Assembly (NCBI RefSeq): GCF_001644605.1
Contig: NZ_CP011388.1
Coordinates: 2,155,001 to 2,219,000, forward strand
Direction of reading: 5' to 3'
DNA from: Paenibacillus swuensis
Lineage (GTDB): Bacteria > Bacillota > Bacilli > Paenibacillales > DY6
DNA: 64,000 bases
Each line of letters starts with the position of its first letter. The first letter of the stretch is position 1. Below are positions 25,742-32,868 of the stretch, one piece after another. The notes under the pieces are model-generated. The model was not told the origin of the DNA. It worked only from the letters and a program-made list of their open reading frames with translations, and ran no database searches. Position numbers and translations under genes: made by a program.

Positions 25742-26776
25742 CTAAGCCAGCTTTACGATCGTAATCCCCGTACCGAAATCGGCAGGATAAGCATCGGTAC
25801 CACTGTTCGTAATCGTTAGGGAAGAAGGATTGCCTGGGGGAGTGTTTACAATACCGAATCCAAAAGATTCCGAGATTTCTACGCCGTTTGAAATGCCGCT
25901 TGATATCGGAACAGGCACTCCGTCCAACTCGACCTGAAATCTCGCCAGACGTCCTGTACCATCTGAGACTTGAGGACCTGCTAAACGATACAAGATTAAA
26001 TAAGTTTGATCCGGTGCTAATGAGATGGAATCGGGTGGAACCAATTGAATGGCCGATCCGTTCAAGATATCAATCGAGTTGAATTGTACATTCGATCCCG
26101 GCTCTACGGTTTGTGCTCCATTACTAAAGCTAGCATTGTTCGCCGTGACAAGTGGGCCAGGAGGTCCTGCGGGTCCAATGGGTCCTGTAGCACCTGTAGC
26201 ACCTGTAGCACCTGATGGACCTGATGGACCTGATGGACCTGGTAGACCCATGGATCCTGCTGGACCCACTGGACCCACTGGACCCGCTGGTCCGGGTTGC
26301 CCGATCTCAAGAATGACCGTTGACAATGTTTGGTTGATAATGGATAACTGTCCGAAGAACTCCAGTCGGATTTGCGTTGTTGTCGTAACCACAGTCAATG
26401 CATCGGTTAAATCATTAACTAATACCTGGAGCTTAATTGCAGTGGCATTTGCCGATAGTTTGAATGTTCTTAACGTACTCAGGATATTGCGAATACTGCT
26501 TCGTACCGGAACGCGGACAGCAGTTGGAAGACAGGCCCGAATTATCCATCGATCTAACCCGCGGAGCACTGACTTCGTCTCAGCGATGACCGATTCACTC
26601 GGGTTCTTTAACAAGTTAGGCAATAGTTCGTTTAGTTTTTGGATGAGCTCAATGACATCAATTCGTTGTTGTAATTTTATTGGGGGACAGACTACTCTGC
26701 AGCATCTCTTTTTCCTTATGAAGACACGACTCTTGTTATTACAAGACCTTTTCTTATTTGCCAATGTGCCCGCCAA
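25742..26776 (-). CDS. Collagen-like surface/spore protein
   Basis: About 344 residues. The N-terminal ~30 residues are basic and Cys-rich ([14 protein letters not shown]). Residues ~35-158 are helical (a predicted trimerisation or attachment segment). Residues ~161-210 are uninterrupted Gly-X-Y triplets rich in Pro and Ala/Ser/Thr ([32 protein letters not shown]). The C-terminal ~130 residues are a beta-rich domain of BclA/TNF-like type. Such proteins form hair-like filaments on exosporium or cell surface. No signal peptide is seen, fitting a mother-cell product. The start is uncertain: the outermost TTG directly abuts AAAGGGG; a TTG twelve bases further in is better spaced. Confidence 0.82.
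   Translation of the reverse strand: MAGTLANKKRSCNNKSRVFIRKKRCCRVVCPPIKLQQRIDVIELIQKLNELLPNLLKNPSESVIAETKSVLRGLDRWIIRACLPTAVRVPVRSSIRNILSTLRTFKLSANATAIKLQVLVNDLTDALTVVTTTTQIRLEFFGQLSIINQTLSTVILEIGQPGPAGPVGPVGPAGSMGLPGPSGPSGPSGATGATGATGPIGPAGPPGPLVTANNASFSNGAQTVEPGSNVQFNSIDILNGSAIQLVPPDSISLAPDQTYLILYRLAGPQVSDGTGRLARFQVELDGVPVPISSGISNGVEISESFGFGIVNTPPGNPSSLTITNSGTDAYPADFGTGITIVKLA
26181..26290 (-). repeat. Short tandem repeats encoding Gly-X-Y triplets
   Basis: On the plus strand CCTGTAGCA occurs about three times and then CCTGATGGA about three times, followed by CCCACTGGA copies. These 9-bp units code for repeated triplets of the collagen domain and are expected to vary in number between strains. 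Confidence 0.8.
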
Positions 26777-27075
26777 CCCCTTTCGAATTAAATGTGCTTC
26801 AAATGTACTTCCTTACCCCTCAATCTATGTACGTACAAGCAAACAGGGAAACCACGTTTGCCTAAAGCTTGGTTTTATAATTTGCATTATGAGGGGGACA
26901 CCGTTGAATGAGGTTCATCTTAATGTTACACAATAAGGTTAAAATGTGGTTTGACATACAGTATCTTGAACGCGTTTGTCGATAAATTTTAAAGTAAAAA
27001 ATTAAAATATTGAAACTACACCAAGAAATTTTACGTAAACGAGTAAATAAACTGAATTTTTGGAGGGAATAGATC
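26777..27075. other. Divergent intergenic region
   Basis: About 300 bases between the collagen-like gene and the TerC gene. TTGACA at 26952 has no matching -10 at 16-18 bases. The Mn-sensing yybP-ykoY motif common before TerC-family genes was looked for and not seen. The right part (26980-27060) is strongly AT-rich. Confidence 0.4.
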
Positions 27076-27849
27076 TTGGAAGACATTTGGTTGCAGTATG
27101 CATGGACTTTATTGATTTTGATCGGATTGGAAGGTTTATTGTCAGCGGATAATGCGCTTGTTCTGGCAATCATCGCGAAGCATCTACCAGACGACCAGAA
27201 GAGAAAAGCTATTAATTATGGAATTATTATGGCCTTTGCATTCCGATTTATTGCGCTGTTCGGGATTTCATTTATCGCGACGGTTTGGCAGCTGCAAGCC
27301 ATTGGGGCGGCCTACCTGTTATATCTGGGGCTAAAGCATATTATTCAGGCCATGTTGGTTAAGAGGAAGAATGTTCCCCCCAGTGTGGAAACCGAAGACG
27401 CTTCCGGCAGCGGGTACTGGACTACAGTTGGTAAGATTGCGCTTGCTGATTTGGCATTTGCCATCGACTCGATTCTTGCCGCGGTTGCACTTGCGCTCGG
27501 ACTTCCGGATTCTCCGCTGGGTGACTTCGGGGGGATGGACGGAGGGCAATTCATTGTCGTAGTCCTTGGCGGTCTTGCCGGACTGATCTTAATTAAGTTC
27601 GCGGCGACTTGGTTCGTGAAGCTGCTTGCACAGCGACCTGCACTGGAGACGACCGCTTATGTAATTGTTGCGTGGGTAGGGGTGAAACTTGCGGTCATCA
27701 CTCTGGCACACAAGGATATCGGGGTTCTGGATTACGATTTCCCGCATAGTACGGCTTGGAAGCTGTTCTTCTATGGCGTATTGATCGCCATTGCGGTTAT
27801 TGGCTGGTTCGCCCCGGCTAACAAGAAAGCTCAAGCGGGTCAATCGTAG
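27076..27849 (+). CDS. TerC-family integral membrane protein
   Basis: 257 residues, seven to eight membrane helices. The two acidic metal-site motifs of the family are present: LEGLLSADNALVLAIIAKHL in helix 2 region and ADLAFAIDSILAAVAL in the second half. Characterised Bacillus members (YceF/YkoY) export Mn2+, often to supply metal to secreted enzymes. TTG start behind TGGAGGGAAT. Monocistronic with its own terminator. Metal specificity is inferred from the family. Confidence 0.88.
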   Translation: MEDIWLQYAWTLLILIGLEGLLSADNALVLAIIAKHLPDDQKRKAINYGIIMAFAFRFIALFGISFIATVWQLQAIGAAYLLYLGLKHIIQAMLVKRKNVPPSVETEDASGSGYWTTVGKIALADLAFAIDSILAAVALALGLPDSPLGDFGGMDGGQFIVVVLGGLAGLILIKFAATWFVKLLAQRPALETTAYVIVAWVGVKLAVITLAHKDIGVLDYDFPHSTAWKLFFYGVLIAIAVIGWFAPANKKAQAGQS

Positions 27850-27960
27850 TAGAGACTGCAATAGGTTGACAGTTAATATTTGTAAGTCATATACTGTTCC
27901 TAATAGAATAGACATTAACGCAATGACTGGGACTACTAAGGATCGACTATTGCCCGGTTC

Positions 27961-27996
27961 AACCTATCGTCTCTTTGCAGTCGATAGGTTTTTTCT
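27961..27996 (+). terminator. Terminator after the TerC gene
   Basis: AACCTATCG/CGATAGGTT perfect 9-bp stem, then TTTTCTGTTTC. Near copy of the terminator at 25603. Confidence 0.8.
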
Positions 27997-28042
27997 GTTT
28001 CTTTTTCCCGAGAAATCTGATGAAAAGGCAGGTGTTTGGTAG

Positions 28043-28852
28043 GTGGATCATGTGATTGATTACTACTCGCAATTCGATGAATGGGGAAGGTTGGATCGGG
28101 AACCGCTGGAGTTCACGATAAATCTGCACTACATAAAACAGTATTTAGCAGCATCCGGAACGATATTAGACAATGGTGCGGGACCCGGTAAATACGCAAT
28201 GGAGCTGGCGAAGCTAGGATATAACGTCACGCTGTCGGACCTGACCCCTAAGCTGGTGGATACAGCGAAACAGAAGGCGGCTGAGTTAGGATTATCAGAA
28301 CAGTTCAACGGATTTCACGTATTAAATGCAACCCATTTAGAGGGGATCGCCGACGAGATCTATGATGCTTCACTGATGCTTGGCCCGCTATACCATTTAC
28401 AAAAGGAAGAGGAACGAATATCCGCAGTCAGGGAGCTGCATCGTGTAACCAAGCGGGACGGCATCGTGTTTGTCGCTTTCCAAAGTCGGATGAAAATGAC
28501 CATTACCTCTTTACAATACCCACAATCTTGGAAACCCAACGACAACTTGGATACAATAAAAGAGTTCTACGAGACCGGGGTTTTCAACCATAACGATAAG
28601 GGTCGATTTACAGGGGCTTATTATTTTGACATCGATGAAGTAAGGCCTTTTATGGAGAAGTACGGGTTCGATACGATTGATTTAATCGGTTCCTCTAGTG
28701 TCGGAGCGATGCTTACCGATGAACAAAAGCAGTATTGGATCGAGAAGGGTGAGTATGCTAAGGTGATTGATTTTCTCATCTCGGTTGCTAAAGATCCATC
28801 TGTGCTGGGGATATCGTCTCATTTGCTGTATGTGGGGAGAAAGAGGGATTAA
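28043..28852 (+). CDS. Class I SAM-dependent methyltransferase
   Basis: 269 residues. Motif I is ILDNGAGPGKYAMELAKLG (residues ~42-60), motif post-I LSDLTPKLVDTAK, and motif II/III region YDASLMLGPLYHL. Matches small Bacillota methyltransferases of the UbiE/COQ5-like group; the acceptor molecule is unknown. GTG start; the ribosome site AAGGCAGG is rather distant. Alone between the TerC terminator and an XRE gene. Confidence 0.85.
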   Translation: MDHVIDYYSQFDEWGRLDREPLEFTINLHYIKQYLAASGTILDNGAGPGKYAMELAKLGYNVTLSDLTPKLVDTAKQKAAELGLSEQFNGFHVLNATHLEGIADEIYDASLMLGPLYHLQKEEERISAVRELHRVTKRDGIVFVAFQSRMKMTITSLQYPQSWKPNDNLDTIKEFYETGVFNHNDKGRFTGAYYFDIDEVRPFMEKYGFDTIDLIGSSSVGAMLTDEQKQYWIEKGEYAKVIDFLISVAKDPSVLGISSHLLYVGRKRD

Positions 28853-28957
28853 ATGCCAGCAACCTTGGGTTGCGAGGTAAAGTAACCAATGCGTTCTTTT
28901 CTTTTGCAGGAGATAGAACTAATATGATCTCATATAGCGAGGGAAGGCAGGGTTACG

Positions 28958-29410
28958 ATGATTTTTGGTGAGAAGTTAAAGACAGAGCGAACGAAAAAGG
29001 GTTGGACACAGGAAGAATTCGCTGAGAAGTTGTTTGTAAGCCGGCAGTCGGTTTCGAAATGGGAGAACGGTCAGAATTACCCAAGCATTGAAATGGTGAT
29101 CAAAATCAGTGATATGCTAGGCTTAACGATTGATGAGCTATTAAGAAGTGACGAAGAGTTAACCAGGCAAGTCATTAAAGAAAGCAAACAACTGGCTTAC
29201 CCCAAACTGAAATTTCTAATGGATGTCTTGTTTATAGCCGGCGTTGTCCTTCTGTTGATCAAGCTAATCGTACTCTTACTGAATAAAATTACTCCGTTGG
29301 AAGTCGCATTAGTTGGCGGGACATTTCTATGGAATTTCGGGCCGCTGATCCTGATGGTTGGTGCGGGAATCGGCTCCGGCATTCTCAAGGAAAAGTATAA
29401 GCAAGATTGA
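28958..29410 (+). CDS. XRE-type regulator with two C-terminal membrane helices
   Basis: 150 residues. HTH_3 domain at ~5-60 (WTQEEFAEKLFVSRQSVSKW, YPSIEMVIKISDMLGLTIDE). Residues ~87-108 (MDVLFIAGVVLLLIKLIVLL) and ~115-140 are membrane helices. Such HTH-membrane fusions are common and probably sense envelope or membrane signals; targets unknown. The site GGAAGGCAGGG precedes the ATG. Followed by a strong terminator. Confidence 0.85.
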   Translation: MIFGEKLKTERTKKGWTQEEFAEKLFVSRQSVSKWENGQNYPSIEMVIKISDMLGLTIDELLRSDEELTRQVIKESKQLAYPKLKFLMDVLFIAGVVLLLIKLIVLLLNKITPLEVALVGGTFLWNFGPLILMVGAGIGSGILKEKYKQD

Positions 29411-29560
29411 TGCTAGCTGCCCCGAGAAAATAAGAGTACAGGTCTAATATCGAGAAGAAGCAACAAATCAGATTGTCGATGACACAATAATCATCCATCG
29501 AATCCTGCATGGGCGTAGAGATTATCTTCGGGAGTTGTTTGGTCCTTCATTACAAATGCA

Positions 29561-29612
29561 ATAGCGGCATTCTTGGACAGGATCGTCCGAGGATGTCGCT
29601 ATTTTTTTTTTT
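29561..29612 (+). terminator. Strong rho-independent terminator
   Basis: ATAGCGGCAT/ATGTCGCTAT outer stem (one G-U) and GGAC/GTCC inner stem, followed by ten or more T. Confidence 0.8.
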
Positions 29613-29635
29613 GACAGTAATTTGAAGCTGACCTA

Positions 29636-29684
29636 TTGACATCCGACTTCACTGGTTATATAGTTAGTTACATGAGTAATTAAC
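29636..29684 (+). promoter_or_regulatory. SigA promoter and GntR-type operator of the ABC operon
   Basis: TTGACA (29636-29641), 17-bp spacer, TATAGT (29659-29664): near-consensus. Immediately after and overlapping is GTTAGTTAC-atga-GTAATTAAC (29663-29684), an inverted repeat with 8 of 9 positions paired. Its place over the transcription start fits repression by the GntR protein encoded by the first gene. Confidence 0.8.
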
Positions 29685-29702
29685 CAACGTGGTGGTGAAG
29701 AC

Positions 29703-30071
29703 ATGGGACTAAGTATGGACGACAGCCGTCCAATTTTTGTACAGATCGCAGAACGCATTGAGGATGACATCCTGGAGAACCGACTGCCCGAAGAGTCGCA
29801 GGTGCCGTCAACGAATCAGTTCGCGGCATTCTATCAGATTAATCCGGCGACAGCGGCCAAGGGTGTGAACCTGTTGGTGGATCTAGGTATTTTGTACAAA
29901 AAGAGAGGGATAGGCATGTTCGTAGCGGAGGGAGCGCGTGTGGTGCTGATGGAGAAACGCCGGGAGCAATTCTATGAGCAATATGTGGTGGCCATGGTGC
30001 ATGAAGCCAAGAAGCTGGGCATTACGACGGAGCAATTGACCATGATGATCCAGAGAGGGGAGCGGGCGTGA
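29703..30071 (+). CDS. GntR-family (YtrA-type) regulator
   Basis: 122 residues: winged HTH (IFVQIAERIEDDILENRLPE, QVPSTNQFAAFYQINPATAA) plus a short ~40-residue helical tail, the YtrA subfamily plan used to control ABC transporters in the same operon. Likely repressor binding the palindrome at 29663. The ATG follows GGTGGTGAAG. Its stop overlaps the start of the ATPase gene, so the operon is tightly coupled. Confidence 0.9.
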   Translation: MGLSMDDSRPIFVQIAERIEDDILENRLPEESQVPSTNQFAAFYQINPATAAKGVNLLVDLGILYKKRGIGMFVAEGARVVLMEKRREQFYEQYVVAMVHEAKKLGITTEQLTMMIQRGERA

Positions 30072-30973
30072 TGAGCTATGTGGTGGATGTACGCGGATTG
30101 ACCAAGGCGTATGGGGACATGAAGGCGGTAGACGGCGTTACTTTCCAAATGGAAGCGGGCAAAATATACGGTCTGCTCGGCCGCAACGGCGCCGGAAAGA
30201 CGACGATTATGCACATGCTGACGGCGCAGCTGTTCGCTACGAGCGGTGAGCTGTCAGTGTTCGGCGAGCATCCATACGAGAATTCACGCGTGCTCGAGCA
30301 GATGTGCTTTATCAAGGAGAGTCAGAAGTATCCAGACACGTTCCGTGTCATCGACGTCTTGGAAGTAAGCGCCTCCTTGTACCCGCATTGGGATCGGGAC
30401 TTCGCTCATTCCTTGGTGGAAGAATTCAACCTACCGTTAAAGCGCCGGATGAAGAAGTTGTCCCGCGGGATGCTCTCCTCCGTCGGGATCATCGTGGGGC
30501 TGGCGAGCAGGGCGCCGCTGACGATCTTCGACGAGCCGTACCTTGGGCTGGACGCCGTGGCGCGCACCCTGTTCTACGACAGGCTGCTGGAGGATTATGC
30601 GCTGCATCCGCGCACGGTCGTGCTGTCCACGCACCTGATCGATGAGGTAAGCAAGCTGCTGGAACACGTGATGCTTCTCCATCGCGGCAAGCTCCTGCTG
30701 AACGAGGATACGGAGCAGCTGCGCGGGCGGGCTTTTACAGTAGCGGGCAGCGCGGAGCAGGTCGCTATGTTCTTAGAAGGCAAGGACATTCTGCATCGGG
30801 AGACGTTAGGGGGACTTGTGACGGCTACGGTGCTCAGCCGAAACGGCGGCGAACTCGTTGACCGCAAGCACGCGCAGGCGCTCGGACTGGAGCTTGGTCC
30901 GGTGACGTTGCAGCAACTCGTCGTCAACCTGACACAGCGAGCGGATTCCAGAAAGGAGGCGATCGCCAGATGA
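30068..30973 (+). CDS. ABC transporter ATP-binding protein (YtrB-like)
   Basis: 301 residues. Walker A GLLGRNGAGKTT, degenerate signature LSRGM in place of LSGGQ, Walker B LTIFDEPYLGLD, switch His in STHLIDE. Accessory C-terminal ~90 residues. GTG 30068 and ATG 30071 are both possible starts behind GAGAGGGG. Works with the ABC-2 type permease encoded next; YtrA-linked exporters respond to cell-wall antibiotics in Bacillus, so a similar role is inferred. Local GC content is high compared with the AT-rich block. Confidence 0.9.
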   Translation: MMSYVVDVRGLTKAYGDMKAVDGVTFQMEAGKIYGLLGRNGAGKTTIMHMLTAQLFATSGELSVFGEHPYENSRVLEQMCFIKESQKYPDTFRVIDVLEVSASLYPHWDRDFAHSLVEEFNLPLKRRMKKLSRGMLSSVGIIVGLASRAPLTIFDEPYLGLDAVARTLFYDRLLEDYALHPRTVVLSTHLIDEVSKLLEHVMLLHRGKLLLNEDTEQLRGRAFTVAGSAEQVAMFLEGKDILHRETLGGLVTATVLSRNGGELVDRKHAQALGLELGPVTLQQLVVNLTQRADSRKEAIAR

Positions 30974-31659
30974 ATCGAGTAACTAAGGTGATGAGGATGT
31001 TCCTGCGTGATAAGTTCAGTTGGGTCTTGCTGCCCTGGATCATCATCCTGTCCAGCTTCGCAGTCAATCTGGTCATCGCAGCATTCATTGAAGTAGAAGG
31101 CGGACTACACACAGGCGGGGTCGCGTCGATTATTATCTATATGCTGGTTGTCGGGATAATCGTGGTGTCACAGACGTTTCCGTTCGCTCTTGGGCTTGGC
31201 GTGAGGCGGACCGATTATTTTCTGGGTTCGATGTTAACCGCGACGGTAATTAGCGTCACGTTCGCCGCGCTGCTGATCTTCCTCGGCTTCATCGAGAAGG
31301 ATGTGATCGTTGGTTGGGGCGTGAACTTGCACTTTTTTCATCTGGAGTCTGTGCACGAGGGTCCCATTCTGGAGTCACTAATCATGTATGTCATTCTTAT
31401 GTTATGGATGTTTGTCACCGGCTTCGCCATCGCCAGCCTGCAACGGCGGTTCGGCCGTACCGGCACTTTCACGTTCTTCATCGCACTGTCTTTGCTGGGT
31501 ACGATCTTCGGGTACGCGGCTACTTATAATGGGTGGTGGGCAGAGCTCGGTAACAGCTTGGGCGGGTATACGATGTTCGAGTATTCACTGTGGCTGCTGC
31601 CTGTTACGCTGGTGTGCATGCTGGCGTCGTATGGGTTGTTGCGCAGAGCGACAGTATAG
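30970..31659 (+). CDS. ABC-2 type permease
   Basis: 229 residues with six hydrophobic segments (for example WVLLPWIIILSSFAVNLVIA, IIIYMLVVGIIVVSQTFPFA, LIMYVILMLWMFVTGFAIAS). Overlaps the ATPase gene by four bases (ATGA). Membrane part of the GntR-controlled exporter; substrate unknown. A terminator follows. Confidence 0.88.
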   Translation: MNRVTKVMRMFLRDKFSWVLLPWIIILSSFAVNLVIAAFIEVEGGLHTGGVASIIIYMLVVGIIVVSQTFPFALGLGVRRTDYFLGSMLTATVISVTFAALLIFLGFIEKDVIVGWGVNLHFFHLESVHEGPILESLIMYVILMLWMFVTGFAIASLQRRFGRTGTFTFFIALSLLGTIFGYAATYNGWWAELGNSLGGYTMFEYSLWLLPVTLVCMLASYGLLRRATV

Positions 31660-31707
31660 AAAGGTACTTGCTGTCTGAGGTAGGATTGACTTAAGGGATT
31701 ATTATAT

Positions 31708-31752
31708 AGCAGCCTGACTCCTTTATTTAAAGGGGATAGGCTGTTTTTTTTG
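31708..31752 (+). terminator. Terminator of the GntR-ABC operon
   Basis: CAGCCT/AGGCTG outer and CCTTT/AAAGG inner stems, followed by eight T. Confidence 0.8.
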
Positions 31753-31843
31753 GATGAAAGTCGAAGAGGACATGGTAAGGCATTCAAATAATAACTTATA
31801 ATGGTAATACAGTGCAAACTTATTATTACTGGAGGAGAGTGTT

Positions 31844-32020
31844 GTGTTGAAGCTTTTAACTAATGGCTATTTAAATGGACTATACGTAGTATTGTTAGCT
31901 GCGGTATCTGTTTTCACGGGGGAAATTGTAACTTTTATCATGCTCGGATTCGTAATTATGGCATTATTGAATATTAACTCTACTCTGCAAAAGATACTTA
32001 ATAAAATAAAGGGAGACTAA
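31844..32020 (+). CDS. Small membrane protein, 58 residues
   Basis: GTG (or the adjacent TTG) follows a strong GGAGGAGAG site seven bases upstream. The product has a central hydrophobic stretch of ~40 residues that reads as two short membrane helices (GLYVVLLAAVSVFTG, TFIMLGFVIMALLNI) and a charged amphipathic end (LQKILNKIKGD). No family recognised. A perfect 14-bp hairpin lies just after the stop, supporting a real transcript. Confidence 0.6.
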   Translation: MLKLLTNGYLNGLYVVLLAAVSVFTGEIVTFIMLGFVIMALLNINSTLQKILNKIKGD

Positions 32021-32054
32021 TAGTTCGTATAGGGAGGACATCAATGAATAGATT

Positions 32055-32093
32055 AGAGAACCACTCCACCCGCTGGAGTGGTTCTCTATTTAC
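32055..32093 (+). terminator. Long perfect hairpin after the small gene
   Basis: AGAGAACCACTCCA and TGGAGTGGTTCTCT pair perfectly over 14 bp with a 5-nt loop; only a modest T-rich tail follows. Confidence 0.65.
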
Positions 32094-32115
32094 AATTAAT
32101 TCTCATTGAGCAAGT

Positions 32116-32144
32116 TTGCACATTGTGCACTATTCGGCTAATAT
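32116..32144 (+). promoter_or_regulatory. Promoter with overlapping TetR-type operator
   Basis: TTGCAC (32116-32121), 17-bp spacer, TAATAT (32139-32144). The palindrome TGCACATTGTGCA (32117-32129) covers the -35, a natural autorepression site for the TetR gene just downstream. Confidence 0.7.
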
Positions 32145-32207
32145 ATGGATCAGAGCGGAAATATACTTTTTTTTACACAAAGCGTTAGATCCAGAGGTGC
32201 TGCATAA

Positions 32208-32822
32208 ATGAATAAATCCAATTTACGAATGATCAAAAAAGAAGCAACGGCCAAAGCTTTAGCTACTAAAGCATTCGAGCTGGCTCTTGAGAACGGACTG
32301 GATGGCTTTGTCGTCGAAGATGTGGTTCAGGAAACCGGCTATTCCAGAAGAACGTTCGCCAATTACTTCACTTGTAAGGAGGAAGCGGTTGCGATGGGGG
32401 CCATATCGGCGGATGAAACGGAAGAAATTGAAGCTTTGGTATCCGCTCTTCCCGACCATACCTCCTTGCTTGAACTTCTTTATGAGATGACGAAGATGAA
32501 ATTGACCGCGGATTTCCTGCGAAAGATGCGAGCGCTTGTATCCCTATCTCAAAACTATCCTACACTCCAACCGTATGTGCTAAGCGTCATGCGTCGCTCA
32601 CAGACGGAGGCGCAGGGATTATTGATTGACTTGTCGGATGGGACATATGACGAACTCTATACACATCTGCTTATGGGTGCGGTGTACGGTGCGATGTTGC
32701 CGTTGCTTGACGGCAGTATTAAGGTGTTGCTGCCGGATGAGTCGCCTTCCGATGAACTTGGGCAGATTACTTTTGATCAATATTTAGAAAAAGTGTTTGT
32801 TTATTTGCGCAATGGTTTCTAG
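32208..32822 (+). CDS. TetR-family regulator of the MMPL transporter
   Basis: 204 residues. HTH at ~12-58 (ATKAFELALENGLDGFVVED, GYSRRTFANYFTCKEEAV), ligand domain after. Same strand, 46 bases before the MMPL gene, so likely one operon repressed through the palindrome at 32117. Ligand unknown; presumably a substrate of the pump. Confidence 0.88.
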   Translation: MNKSNLRMIKKEATAKALATKAFELALENGLDGFVVEDVVQETGYSRRTFANYFTCKEEAVAMGAISADETEEIEALVSALPDHTSLLELLYEMTKMKLTADFLRKMRALVSLSQNYPTLQPYVLSVMRRSQTEAQGLLIDLSDGTYDELYTHLLMGAVYGAMLPLLDGSIKVLLPDESPSDELGQITFDQYLEKVFVYLRNGF

Positions 32823-32868
32823 TTCACGGTTCATTCTAATTTGTATTAAAAGGGGAAATGGTTGAATT

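Noticed and set aside
26181-26290. Regular short repeats resembling a CRISPR array
   Set aside because: Units are 9 bp, contiguous and in frame with Gly-X-Y triplets; no spacers and no cas genes.
26049-26936. Plus-strand open frame rich in Pro/Gly opposite the collagen-like gene
   Set aside because: Mirror of the Gly-X-Y coding strand; no ribosome site and no plausible fold.
26940-27075. Mn-sensing yybP-ykoY riboswitch before the TerC gene
   Set aside because: The conserved riboswitch core could not be found, and the region is AT-rich without the needed paired stems.
28858-28873. GCAACC/GGTTGC hairpin after the methyltransferase gene as terminator
   Set aside because: Short stem and no T-run.
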